This document shows, piece by piece, positions 48,417-57,359 of a stretch of 64,000 nt of DNA. This stretch comes from a virus. The stretch spans positions 1 to 64,000 of IMG/VR virus record IMGVR_UViG_3300031746_000008; one strand, given 5' to 3'. Made by a program: the position numbers and the translations under genes. The notes beneath the pieces were generated by a model, which saw only the letters and a program-made list of their open reading frames with translations, had not been told where the DNA came from and did no database searches. Position 1 is the first letter of the stretch, and each line of letters opens with the position of its first letter.

Positions 48417-51400
48417 TGGAAAATACTCTCCCAATTTACGAACCTTCAGGATTCGCTCTTCAGATATTTAAAGATCGTTATGCGATAAGTCAAGACGAGG
48501 GATTCCAGGAAGCGTGTCGTCGTGTAGCTAACTTTATGGCAAGTGCAGAAGATGGAGAAAAAATAAAAGAATTTGAAAAAAAATTCTATGAAATATTGAG
48601 TCAGAATAGATTAGTTCCTGGCGGAAGAATATTCCGTGGGGCAGGACGAAAAAAATCTGCTATGCTTAATTGTTTCGTAGTAAAATGTGGTGACAGTAGA
48701 GAAGAATGGGCACAATTACTATATGATATAACAGTAATTACAAGTCTTGGTGGTGGCGTTGGATGCAATTTTAGCTCAGTAAGACCAAGAGGAACACCAA
48801 TAAAAGGCAGTGGTGGAACCGCTACTGGGGCTGTAAGTTTGATGAAAATGGTAGATGGTATATGTAATGAATTAAGAGAAGGCGGCGGGAGAAGATGTCT
48901 CCCAAAGGGATCGCTAATACATACTTATAACGGACTAATCAAAATTGAAAATATTAAAATTGGAGATATTGTACAAACGGGATTAAACAAATACGATAAA
49001 GTTATTGCATCTGAACGCACCGGAAATCAAGAAATAGTTTTAATTGATACACAAATGGGTATATTTAAATCTTCTTTAAATCATAGATGGGCTACTCTAA
49101 AAAATTTAACTGGTAAAGTAGAATGGAAGCTTGCCAAAGATTTAATTTATGGGGACAGAATTTTATTTATTCCAGAAGAAATACAAGGGCATAAAACAAA
49201 ATTGCCCGAATATAATTATATTAAACCAAAAATGTCCACAACATGCAAGGATATTACAATACCGACCCTGGATACAGAAATTGCATGGCTTTTTGGATAT
49301 TTGCATGGGAATGGATGTGTAGAAATCTTAAACGAAGGAAACAAGGGCACTGTTTCATTTTCTTGTCCATATGATATTCCTGAAATACACAATAGAATTG
49401 TTAAAAATATAAAAAGATTCGGAGATAATTTACATATAAATGATTACTTTCAAACGAAAGAAAAATGTAGTAAGCCTCGTGTTTGTTCAAAACAACTTGC
49501 AGAATACTTATCTCAATTTAAATTACCCCACCAAACAATGAACGTGCCTGATTTTATTTTACAAGGATTGCCAGAAATTAGAAAGGCATACTTGGCGGGG
49601 TTATTAGATGCAGATGGATATCTTGGAAAAACAAAAAAGAAAACTTTGCCCAAAATAGCATCATCCGTCTATCCAGATTTTTTAAGACAAATAAGAGCCG
49701 TTCTTTCTTCTCTTGGTATAGTCTCTAAAACTAGACTTGATAGGGAAGCCACAGGAGAATGGAAAGACATGTATTCTGTTGCAGCATTTTCTTATTTTGG
49801 AATAGAAAAAATTAAAAATGATATATCTCCATATTCTTTAAAATATGCCAGAGATGGCATCCAAGAAAGAAAAAAGGAACAATTTTCATTAACAGTACCA
49901 AGAAAAATGTTACGAGAATATAATAACAGAGGGAATTTTAGTCCTGCGTATTGGACAGATCTTAAGAATTCGGAAAAAGCAAAAATGGAGTGTAGTTGGA
50001 AAAAATTTATTTTGACAGAAGGAGACAGAGATTTTCTTCCTATTAAAGTTTTAAGCATAACAAGACAAAATGAAAAAGAAGAAACATATGATATCCAGAT
50101 TGAACATGATGCGAAATTTATATCCGAGGGATTATTGGTACATAATTCCGCGCTAATGTTTTGTTTAAGATACGATCATGGAGATATTGAAGAATTTTTA
50201 CGTGTCAAATTAGACGAGAAGGAATTAAATAATGCTAATATTAGCGTATTAATAGACGATAAATTTTTAGACTTAGTAGAAAAAGATAAAGATATAATAT
50301 TGGAATGGGCAGGAAAAGAAATAAAAACTGTTAAAGCAAAATGGTTATATGACAAGATAATAGAAAATTCTTTGTCGTGCGGGGATCCTGGAATTTTATC
50401 TATAGGTAATGCAGATAAATATAACAATATATGGTGGGTTGCTCCTATGTCATCCACTAACCCTTGTGGTGAACAATGGTTGCCGGTATATGATGCATGT
50501 ACACTGGGATCAATAAATTTATCTGTCCATGTAACAAGTAACGATGAAATAAATTGGGACTTATTAGATGATACAATTCGTATGGGAGTAAGATTTCTAG
50601 ATAATGTTTTAGACAAAAATGAATATCCCCTCGAAATAATTAAAAAAACATGTCAAAATCACAGAAGAATTGGGCTTGGAATTTTAGGCTTACATGATAT
50701 GTTCCTTAAAATGGGAATAAAATATAGTTCAGAAGAGGCATTGAAAATAACAGATAAAATTATGCTCTTTATAAAAAAGAAAGCTTATGAAGCAAGTGTT
50801 TTTTTGGGGGTGGAAAAGGGATCATTCCCCCTTCTTGATAGGAAAAAATTCTTAGAAAGTGGATTTTGTAAAGAATGTTTGACTATATCTACAAGAAAAA
50901 AAATATTATCTTATGGGATTAGAAATTGCGCGATATTATCTATACAACCAACTGGGACAACAAGTATAGTGGCTGGTTGTAGTTCTGGTATAGAGCCTTT
51001 ATTCTCTCCGGTTTATCGCAGGAATTTTAATAAACATAAAGATATTCATTCAAAACTTACAAATAAATCAACAGAAATTGTTATTCATCCACTATTAAAA
51101 GAATTTATAGAAAAGGGAAAAGATTATTCTCATTTTGAGGGTGCTCACGAAATATCCCCAGAGCAACACTGTAAAATACAATCAATATGCCAGAAACATA
51201 TAGACGGAGCCATCTCGAAAACTATAAATTTGCCCAAAGATACAACAAAAAATCAATTATCAAATTTAATTAAAAAGTATATGTATGATCTCAAAGGAAT
51301 AAGTATTTTCCGAGATGGAAGCAAGGGCGAAAGTCCACTAATGCCTCTTCCAACAAAAGAAGCAGAAAAATATTTAAAAGAAATCACAACAAAGGTAGAA

Positions 51401-51445
51401 TCTACTGACAATAGTTGTCTTAATGGGAAATGCTCATTAGAATAA
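48416..51445 (+). CDS. Class II (cobalamin-dependent) ribonucleotide reductase with intein
   Basis: A 1009-residue precursor; about 592 residues after splicing. GTG start. RNR motifs: LVPGGRIFRGAG, MLNCFVV (Cys86), LGGGVGCNFS, the NPCGEQ active-site loop, PTGTTSIVAGCSSGIEPLF, SPVYRR, and a C-terminal redox pair C-L-N-G-K-C. This layout and the S-S-G-I-E-P-L-F motif fit the cobalamin-dependent NrdJ type rather than class I. No small subunit or class III gene is nearby. Provides deoxynucleotides for phage replication. Confidence 0.88.
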   Translation: MENTLPIYEPSGFALQIFKDRYAISQDEGFQEACRRVANFMASAEDGEKIKEFEKKFYEILSQNRLVPGGRIFRGAGRKKSAMLNCFVVKCGDSREEWAQLLYDITVITSLGGGVGCNFSSVRPRGTPIKGSGGTATGAVSLMKMVDGICNELREGGGRRCLPKGSLIHTYNGLIKIENIKIGDIVQTGLNKYDKVIASERTGNQEIVLIDTQMGIFKSSLNHRWATLKNLTGKVEWKLAKDLIYGDRILFIPEEIQGHKTKLPEYNYIKPKMSTTCKDITIPTLDTEIAWLFGYLHGNGCVEILNEGNKGTVSFSCPYDIPEIHNRIVKNIKRFGDNLHINDYFQTKEKCSKPRVCSKQLAEYLSQFKLPHQTMNVPDFILQGLPEIRKAYLAGLLDADGYLGKTKKKTLPKIASSVYPDFLRQIRAVLSSLGIVSKTRLDREATGEWKDMYSVAAFSYFGIEKIKNDISPYSLKYARDGIQERKKEQFSLTVPRKMLREYNNRGNFSPAYWTDLKNSEKAKMECSWKKFILTEGDRDFLPIKVLSITRQNEKEETYDIQIEHDAKFISEGLLVHNSALMFCLRYDHGDIEEFLRVKLDEKELNNANISVLIDDKFLDLVEKDKDIILEWAGKEIKTVKAKWLYDKIIENSLSCGDPGILSIGNADKYNNIWWVAPMSSTNPCGEQWLPVYDACTLGSINLSVHVTSNDEINWDLLDDTIRMGVRFLDNVLDKNEYPLEIIKKTCQNHRRIGLGILGLHDMFLKMGIKYSSEEALKITDKIMLFIKKKAYEASVFLGVEKGSFPLLDRKKFLESGFCKECLTISTRKKILSYGIRNCAILSIQPTGTTSIVAGCSSGIEPLFSPVYRRNFNKHKDIHSKLTNKSTEIVIHPLLKEFIEKGKDYSHFEGAHEISPEQHCKIQSICQKHIDGAISKTINLPKDTTKNQLSNLIKKYMYDLKGISIFRDGSKGESPLMPLPTKEAEKYLKEITTKVESTDNSCLNGKCSLE
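48896..50146 (+). other. Intein in the ribonucleotide reductase (LAGLIDADG type)
   Basis: 417 residues (161-577 of the precursor). It begins CLPKGSLIHTYNG, has block B-like SSLNHRW, LAGLIDADG helices WLFGYLHGNG and AYLAGLLDADGYLG, and ends ISEGLLVHN followed by Ser. It inserts between GGGRR and SALMFCLR, a site near the specificity loop used by other RNR inteins. Confidence 0.92.
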
Positions 51446-51449
51446 GGGT

Positions 51450-52637
51450 GTGAATTTAGTGAATGATGAAAGAAAAAATCTCCAAGAAGCTGTAGATTCA
51501 GTAAAGAAATATGGTTCTATTGCGGCAGCGGCAAAAGTTTTGAAAATACCTAGAAAAACTTTGTCAGGAAGATACAACAAGGCACTGGATAAAGGATATG
51601 TTTCTGGAACCCCCATGCTTTCAACAGAACAGGAAATAGGATTAGATTCAAAATTAAAAACGGTGGTTAGAGAAAAAAGAGATCTTCAGAAAAAATACGA
51701 AGAACTTCTAAAACTTTTTGAGTACCAGTCTGGACAAATTAATACAATAGAATTGTTTAGTAAAAATATAGATTTAATTCAACACGAAAAAATTAAAATA
51801 GTTTCTGAAGGAAAGCCCTCCGAATCAACAGCTATTATTTTATGCTCCGATTTACACTATGAAGAAACCGTTGATCCTAGAACGGTAGACGGTTTAAATG
51901 AATATAATATAACAATAGCAAAAGAGAGATTCCATAAAGTGTTTCAGAATGGATTAAAATTAATAGAAATGTGCAGAAGTAAATCAAATATTAAAAAACT
52001 TGTCTTGTGGCTAGGGGGAGACTTGATATCGGGTTATATTCATGAGGAGCTTGTGGAAAACAACGCCATGAGTCCAATAGAGGCAAGTATAGATGTTTAT
52101 AAACTATGTGTTTCAGCAATAGATTTTCTGATAGAAGCCGGAGATTTCAACGAGATAGTAATAGTAACAAGCGTAGGCAACCACTCTCGTACTACAGAAA
52201 AAATTAGAATATCCACCTGCGTGGAAAACAATTACGAATGGCTAATATACAATTTCTTGTCAAGCCACTACGAAAAATCAGATATAATTAAGTTTAAACT
52301 ATCTAGAGGATATTTTAATTATTTAGATATATATGACTATACCGTAAGATTTCATCACGGAAACTTCATAAGATACTCTGGTGGCGTGGGGGGTATTAGT
52401 ATACCCATTAATAAGGCAATAGCCCAATGGAACCAGGGTAAATATGCTGATCTAGATGTCTTTGGGCATTGGCACCAAAGATTGTCAAGCAAGAATTTTA
52501 TAGTAAATGGATCAATAATTGGGTATGGGCCTTATAGTCTTAGTATAAAGGCCGCGTTTGAAAAGCCCCAACAATCATTCTTTTTGGTACATCCGATATG
52601 GGGCAAAACCGTAGAAGCTCCTATTTTTGTGGATTAA
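51450..52637 (+). CDS. Calcineurin-like phosphoesterase with N-terminal HTH
   Basis: A 395-residue protein. Residues 1-50 are a helix-turn-helix (GSIAAAAKVLKIPRKTLSGRY). A coiled segment follows, then the metal-binding motifs CSDLHYEE, LGGDLISG, VGNHSR, FHHGNF and FGHWHQ. Proteins of this layout are common in phages and are sometimes annotated as DNA-repair or phosphoesterase enzymes. Substrate unknown. Confidence 0.8.
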   Translation: MNLVNDERKNLQEAVDSVKKYGSIAAAAKVLKIPRKTLSGRYNKALDKGYVSGTPMLSTEQEIGLDSKLKTVVREKRDLQKKYEELLKLFEYQSGQINTIELFSKNIDLIQHEKIKIVSEGKPSESTAIILCSDLHYEETVDPRTVDGLNEYNITIAKERFHKVFQNGLKLIEMCRSKSNIKKLVLWLGGDLISGYIHEELVENNAMSPIEASIDVYKLCVSAIDFLIEAGDFNEIVIVTSVGNHSRTTEKIRISTCVENNYEWLIYNFLSSHYEKSDIIKFKLSRGYFNYLDIYDYTVRFHHGNFIRYSGGVGGISIPINKAIAQWNQGKYADLDVFGHWHQRLSSKNFIVNGSIIGYGPYSLSIKAAFEKPQQSFFLVHPIWGKTVEAPIFVD

Positions 52638-52641
52638 AATT

Positions 52642-52701
52642 ATGCGCAAACTTATTGATTTAACCGGACAAGTGTTTGGAAAACTAGAAGTTGTAATATG
52701 A
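52642..52701 (+). pseudogene. Relic of an HNH/AP2-type homing gene start
   Basis: MRKLIDLTGQVFGKLEVV then a stop: only the family N-terminus remains, five bases after the phosphoesterase gene. The next 83 bases to the gene at 52785 hold no frame and no family motif, so the rest was deleted. Confidence 0.75.
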
Positions 52702-52784
52702 TGAGATGTACAAAAATATACAACTTCCAATTAAAAATACAAATCCATTGTGGAAATATTTAAATGCATAATAAAGGAAAATAA

Positions 52785-53813
52785 ATGAAAAAGAAAAATT
52801 TAACAAAGAAAACAAAAATAACAAACAAAGATGGAGTAGAAACTATTGCTATTGACACAAAAGAAGAATTAAAGAATGTTGCAAATTCATTACAGCTTGT
52901 AAAACTTAAGTGTGATATTATAACTAATAAATTTCTTTGCCACAAAGAACAAGAAGTAGTAGAAGCAATACTTGAAATGGCAGAAGAATTTAAGAAAGAT
53001 AAGAAAGAAGATATAAAATCCGATAATTCTTTTGAAGCACTTGGCGAACTTGTTGAAGAATATGTTAAAGATAAATTTTTTAGTGCCGAAATTTTAGAGA
53101 GTATAGTTTTCATTTTTCAAACATGTTCTGCCATTGCTATTGCCGATTCGTTTAATAATGATGCCCTTAAACAAGTATATGACGATGATCAAAATTTTAC
53201 AATTGCTCTTGGAATTACTGTTCTTGCAGAAGGTATCTATAGTGGAGCAAAAAGAATATTAACAGGAGACGACGAAGAAGAGGAACCAGAAGAAGATTTA
53301 ACAGGCCAAAAATTTGGTAATTTGACAGTTCTTCGAAAAGCAACTGAAGAAGAGGTTGCCGAGGCAGAAGCGAATGGGGCTTTGGATGAATGTTGTTGTG
53401 AAAACGAAGAAAATGATTCAGAAATAGAAGAGGAAGAGGAGATAGATGAGTACGATCTTATTCATAACGACAGATATATGGGGAGAAACAGTATAGTCAC
53501 TCGCAGAGCTACAGAAGAAGACGTTAAAAAATTAGGTAAACATGGTGTTAAATTGGGATATCCATTAGAGTGGAGATCAACTATAGAAGAAGATATAGAG
53601 GAAGCTAAAGCAAATGGAACTTTTGAAAAAAGAATGATTAAAACTTATAAGGCTTACGAAGACACGCTCGGAAGATATGAAGATCCAGACCACGCCGAAT
53701 ACAAAGACTATGGAGGGAAAGGGGTCGGGTTAGCCACCGACTGCGACTGGAAAGAGCCAAAGGGTAAAGGTTTTGAAAATTTTCTAAAACACAATGGACT
53801 AGAACCAGAATAA
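52785..53813 (+). CDS. Acidic protein with a domesticated HNH/AP2-type domain
   Basis: A 342-residue protein. Residues 1-165 are helical and unrecognised. From residue 170 it carries remnants of the homing family: EDLTGQKFGNLTVLRKAT, then after an acidic insert TYKAYEDTLGRYEDPDHAEY, KDYGGKGVGLATDCDW, and GKGFENFLKHNG. The zinc motifs C-x-C-D-C-G and S-C-G-C are gone, the D-R-x-x-N-N nuclease core is missing, and the region is rich in Glu/Asp. A nuclease role is unlikely. It looks like a co-opted fold, perhaps structural or regulatory. Confidence 0.75.
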   Translation: MKKKNLTKKTKITNKDGVETIAIDTKEELKNVANSLQLVKLKCDIITNKFLCHKEQEVVEAILEMAEEFKKDKKEDIKSDNSFEALGELVEEYVKDKFFSAEILESIVFIFQTCSAIAIADSFNNDALKQVYDDDQNFTIALGITVLAEGIYSGAKRILTGDDEEEEPEEDLTGQKFGNLTVLRKATEEEVAEAEANGALDECCCENEENDSEIEEEEEIDEYDLIHNDRYMGRNSIVTRRATEEDVKKLGKHGVKLGYPLEWRSTIEEDIEEAKANGTFEKRMIKTYKAYEDTLGRYEDPDHAEYKDYGGKGVGLATDCDWKEPKGKGFENFLKHNGLEPE

Positions 53814-53814
53814 A

Positions 53815-54540
53815 ATGTTTGACATAATTTCTTATTGCTCAGCAAGTTATTTTTCAAAACTAGAAAAAACACTTAAAAATTGGAACGACCAATCTTCCGT
53901 AGAAAATATTTTTATCTACACAAACGAAATAGATCAATCTGATCTTAACAAGTATAAAAATTTAAATAGAGTAAAATTTATTGAAATATTTGATGATGAT
54001 TCGACATGTTTTGGTATAAATTGCGCAAGAAAGGCTGAATCATTAAAATATTTTATTAATAATAATAAATTTGAAAATATTCTTCTTTTAGATATTGATT
54101 GCTTAATTGTGAAGGATCTTAATAATTTATTCAAAGAAAATGCAAATATTTTTGTTACAATTTATCCGGAAGTCAAGGAAAAATATAGAACAAATAATAT
54201 AAGCGCAGGGTTCGTAGCACTTAAAAATTGTGATCAAATAAAAGATTTTATAAACCAGTGGGTAGAAAGACAAAAAAGTTTACATAGCGCTCCGTCGAGA
54301 GACCAGAGAGCACTTTCGGAATTGATTACAGATTTATACAAAAATAAAAACGATATCTATAAAATCAAACTTTTAAACGGAAATGTGTTCAACTCACATC
54401 CATGTTCTGGTAGCAAAGGATATATAGAGGAGTGGTTACATAGAATTAGAATCAACAAGCCATATATTTTACACTTTGCTTCGGGTTCAATAGATTCACA
54501 AGATATAATAGATAAAGCAATAATAGCAGGTGGAGAATAA
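53815..54540 (+). CDS. Glycosyltransferase-like protein
   Basis: A 241-residue protein with a GT-A type D-x-D (ENILLLDIDCLIVKDL), preceded by TNEIDQSDLNKYKNL and followed by ISAGFVALKN and SRDQRALSEL, a pattern typical of nucleotide-sugar transferases. Could modify phage DNA, virion or host surface. Substrate unknown. Confidence 0.7.
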   Translation: MFDIISYCSASYFSKLEKTLKNWNDQSSVENIFIYTNEIDQSDLNKYKNLNRVKFIEIFDDDSTCFGINCARKAESLKYFINNNKFENILLLDIDCLIVKDLNNLFKENANIFVTIYPEVKEKYRTNNISAGFVALKNCDQIKDFINQWVERQKSLHSAPSRDQRALSELITDLYKNKNDIYKIKLLNGNVFNSHPCSGSKGYIEEWLHRIRINKPYILHFASGSIDSQDIIDKAIIAGGE

Positions 54541-54541
54541 A

Positions 54542-54931
54542 ATGAACAATAATTCAATAGAATTTATGATAATAAAAGATAATAAACATTTTAATAAAAT
54601 GGGTGTCATAGGTTCAAGAACTTTTAGTAATTATAAATATATGAAAGAGATTCTTGATAGTTTTCCTTTTTCTAAAATTGTAAGTGGAGGCGCGAAAGGC
54701 GCAGATAGTCTCGCAAGAAGATACGCAGAAGAAAAAAATATTCCTATAACAGAAATTTTACCAGATTGGAATCAATATGGAAAAAGCGCCGGGTTCAAAA
54801 GAAATAAATCAATAATAGATCAATCAGACGCCATCATAGCTTTTTGGGACGGTAATTCCAAAGGAACGGCGCATAGTGTTCGTCTTGCTAAAGAAGTCGG
54901 GAAAAACGTTTACGTATTTTGGAAGGAGTAA
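54542..54931 (+). CDS. DUF2493/SLOG-family protein
   Basis: A 129-residue protein with GVIGSRTFSN, VSGGAKGADSLARRYAEE, AGFKRNKSIIDQSDAIIAFW and DGNSKGTAHS. These are the nucleotide-binding motifs of the SLOG/DUF2493 (YspA-like, DprA-related) fold. Such proteins bind or process nucleotide derivatives; the ligand is unknown. Confidence 0.82.
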   Translation: MNNNSIEFMIIKDNKHFNKMGVIGSRTFSNYKYMKEILDSFPFSKIVSGGAKGADSLARRYAEEKNIPITEILPDWNQYGKSAGFKRNKSIIDQSDAIIAFWDGNSKGTAHSVRLAKEVGKNVYVFWKE

Positions 54932-54932
54932 A

Positions 54933-55106
54933 ATGAAAAAAATTATATGCGCATCAATTTTATTTTGGTTAATTATACTTGGATTAATAATTTTTGGAAC
55001 TGGTTGCGACATAGATTTTGTGACAGATACAGTATATGTTCCATCTCCAATATATTATATCGAAGAACCATGTTGTAATGATTATATTGAGATTTGGACC
55101 TATTAA
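54933..55106 (+). CDS. Small lipoprotein
   Basis: A 57-residue protein. Signal peptide MKKIICASILFWLIILGLII, lipobox FGTGC (Cys25), then a short tail with V-Y-V-P-S-P and a C-C pair. Spanin-like small outer-membrane lipoproteins have this form, but a partner is not evident. Confidence 0.6.
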   Translation: MKKIICASILFWLIILGLIIFGTGCDIDFVTDTVYVPSPIYYIEEPCCNDYIEIWTY

Positions 55107-56029
55107 TGGCCGATATTAAATTACAATTTGCTTGGTCCGAAAGTCGCGTAAAACTTCTTAGAGAATGCGCTTATAAATATTTTCTTAATTATTACGAAAG
55201 TTGGGAAGGTTGGCACAAAAACGCTCCACAAAGAAAACAACAGGCATATTTATTAAAGCAATTAACGAACAAACACATGTGGCCCGGAAGTATTGTGCAT
55301 GAAGTAATAGAACACGTAATCAAAACTTACAAGTTAACTGGAAATTGGTTATCTTTGCAAGATGCAAAAAATCTAGGATTAAATAAATTACGATCTGGGT
55401 GGGTTTCTTCTACGAAAAAAGAATGGAAAAATAATCCAAAATCAACAAATTTGTTTGAACATTATTATAAAGATGGGTTGTCAAAAGAAGAAACAGATAA
55501 GTGTAAAAAAATAGTTTTAGATTCTATTCGTGGTTTTTATATATCTAAAATGGCTGAAATTATACAAACTCTTAAAAAAGAGGATTGGATCGCTTTAGAA
55601 GATTTTCAAAAATTTGAAATGGACGACAAAAGCGAGGTTTCAGTAAAAATAGACTGTGGTTTTAAATATCAAGAAAAAGTTTATTTAATTGACTGGAAAA
55701 CCGGCAAGGTAAACGATAATGTTATAGATCAACTCATAACGTATAGTATGTATGCCCTTAAAAAAGGATTCGCCAAAAAATTATCAGATATAGTTATAGT
55801 GCCGGTTTATCTTATGCACATGGCAGAAGTCGGGGAATTAGAATTAACTATAAACAAACAACAACTTCTTGGTCACGCATCAGTAATTAAAAATGAATCA
55901 GTAATATTAAATCAAGCCCATAACAATAGGGACAATGAAAAATATTTTGAAATGACAGAAAATACCAAGAAGTGTGTTTATTGTAACTTCAAAGAAATTT
56001 GTCCAAACGGAAAGCAATATGGTCATTAA
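55106..56029 (+). CDS. Cas4/RecB-like PD-(D/E)XK nuclease with Fe-S cysteines
   Basis: A 307-residue protein. N-terminal RECAYKYFLNY (Cys21), PGSIVHEVIEH (His65), VKIDCGF (Asp183), LIDWKTGK (Asp196, Lys198), QLITYSMY (Gln209), and a C-terminal CVYCNFKEIC (Cys290, 293, 299). The four cysteines frame a Cas4/AddB-type iron-sulfur cluster. No cas1/cas2 or CRISPR repeat is present, so a recombination or DNA-processing role is more likely. Overlaps the lipoprotein gene by 1 base. Confidence 0.85.
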   Translation: MADIKLQFAWSESRVKLLRECAYKYFLNYYESWEGWHKNAPQRKQQAYLLKQLTNKHMWPGSIVHEVIEHVIKTYKLTGNWLSLQDAKNLGLNKLRSGWVSSTKKEWKNNPKSTNLFEHYYKDGLSKEETDKCKKIVLDSIRGFYISKMAEIIQTLKKEDWIALEDFQKFEMDDKSEVSVKIDCGFKYQEKVYLIDWKTGKVNDNVIDQLITYSMYALKKGFAKKLSDIVIVPVYLMHMAEVGELELTINKQQLLGHASVIKNESVILNQAHNNRDNEKYFEMTENTKKCVYCNFKEICPNGKQYGH

Positions 56030-56717
56030 AGGTTGTATATCTGGAATCTACAAAATAATGTGTTTACCAACGGGAAAAATCTACGTAGGAAGTTCTGTAA
56101 ACATAAATAATAGATGGGGCGAACATAGGCACCGATTAAGAAAAAATATACATAGTAATACTTATTTACAAAACGCCTGGAATAAATATAGAGAGCAAAA
56201 TTTTAAATTTGAAATAATCGAAATAATAAAACCCGATTTATTAACAGAAAATGAATTAAAATGGTTTAAGAAAACTAATTGTTGTAATCCCGAATATGGT
56301 TTTAATATTGGTAAAAATCCAGATAGAACTATGTTAGGAAGATTGCATAGTAAGGAATCTAGATTAAAAATGAGTAATGCCCACAAGGGAAAAATTTTTA
56401 CAGACGAACATAGAAAAAATATATCGAAGATTCGTTTTGGTAAAAAACACTCAGAAGAAACAAAACAAAAAATAGGTATAGCACACAAAGGTAAAATAGT
56501 CTCTATAAAAACAATAGAAAATATGAAAAGGGCAAAGAAAGGGCTATATAAAGGATCAAAAAATCCTAATTCCAAATTAAACGACAATAAGATAATACAA
56601 ATTAGAAAATTGCATTCGGAAGGAAAATCGAACATAGAAATTGCAAAAATCTTTAATATTTCACGGTCTAGTATTTCCCTTATAATTAATAATAAAATCT
56701 GGAAACATATAAAATGA
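56019..56717 (+). CDS. GIY-YIG homing endonuclease with NUMOD3 repeats
   Basis: A 232-residue protein from ATG 56019, overlapping the nuclease gene by 11 bases. GIY-YIG: SGIYKIMCLPTGKIYVGSSV, with NKYREQNFKFEIIE. Four NUMOD3-like repeats follow (GRLHSKESRLKMSNAHKG and similar). C-terminal helix-turn-helix GKSNIEIAKIFNISRSS. Closest relative in the window is the gene at 58310. Confidence 0.88.
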   Translation: MVIKGCISGIYKIMCLPTGKIYVGSSVNINNRWGEHRHRLRKNIHSNTYLQNAWNKYREQNFKFEIIEIIKPDLLTENELKWFKKTNCCNPEYGFNIGKNPDRTMLGRLHSKESRLKMSNAHKGKIFTDEHRKNISKIRFGKKHSEETKQKIGIAHKGKIVSIKTIENMKRAKKGLYKGSKNPNSKLNDNKIIQIRKLHSEGKSNIEIAKIFNISRSSISLIINNKIWKHIK

Positions 56718-56760
56718 ACGTAATTCTTTTAAAAAATGTGTCCTGGGGCAAATAGATAAT

Positions 56761-56940
56761 ATGTTATGGCGCATAGTTTTGCCTTATGCAGTATTTGGTG
56801 TAATAGTTAAAAACGATATTGTAGTAGATTCTGCCCCAATTGGTAAATGGATGATTGGAAAAACTTTAAACTTTATTCAACTGTGGGTAGCAAATAAAAA
56901 TGGAACCATACTATATACAAAAAAGAAAGATACACTATGA
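56761..56940 (+). CDS. Small conserved-looking phage protein
   Basis: A 59-residue frame from ATG 56761 to TGA 56940: MLWRIVLPYAVFGVIVKNDI, then APIGKWMIGKTL. Overlaps RNase H by ATGA, a gene-like junction. Similar short proteins with the A-P-I-G-K-W-M-I-G-K motif occur in phages. Function unknown. Confidence 0.65.
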   Translation: MLWRIVLPYAVFGVIVKNDIVVDSAPIGKWMIGKTLNFIQLWVANKNGTILYTKKKDTL

Positions 56941-57359
56941 AAGAAGTTATACTTCGCACGGATGGCGGAATTCGTGAATTTAAAATGGCTTGTGCTTGGA
57001 TTGCATTCAATCCAGAAGATGTTAAGGAAATTGTTTTTCAAGGTTCTAAAAAATGTGGAAAAAAAGGCACAAGTAATATAGCCGAGTACCGGGGGTTGAT
57101 CGCCGGTTTGACACATGCTCTTAAAGAAAAAATTGAAATAATTCATATAATAGTTGATAGTCAATTGATTGTAAAACAGATTACAAAGGCAGCAAAAACA
57201 AATAACGAAGAATTGATTAAGCATAGGGATAAAGTTTTAGAATTATTAGAGCAATTTAAAGAATTCTCAATAAAATGGGAATCTAGAGAAAACAATAAGT
57301 TAGCTGATGAGTTAGTGAATAAAATCTTTGGTGGTAAGAAAAAAAATGTTAAGAAATAA
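56937..57359 (+). CDS. RNase HI-like protein
   Basis: A 140-residue protein: ILRTDGGIRE (Asp9), SNIAEYRGLIAGL (Glu50), IIVDSQLIVKQI (Asp74), ENNKLADELVN (Asp124), the four RNase H carboxylates. Basic tail. Removes RNA from RNA-DNA hybrids during replication. It lacks extra domains. Confidence 0.87.
   Translation: MKEVILRTDGGIREFKMACAWIAFNPEDVKEIVFQGSKKCGKKGTSNIAEYRGLIAGLTHALKEKIEIIHIIVDSQLIVKQITKAAKTNNEELIKHRDKVLELLEQFKEFSIKWESRENNKLADELVNKIFGGKKKNVKK

Noticed and set aside
50176-50616. A 146-codon antisense frame inside the reductase
   Set aside because: It lies opposite strongly conserved RNR motifs (NPCGEQ) and has no independent support.
56714-56755. A 13-codon frame after the GIY-YIG gene
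   Set aside because: Too short to support without conservation data, although its ATGA overlap is gene-like.
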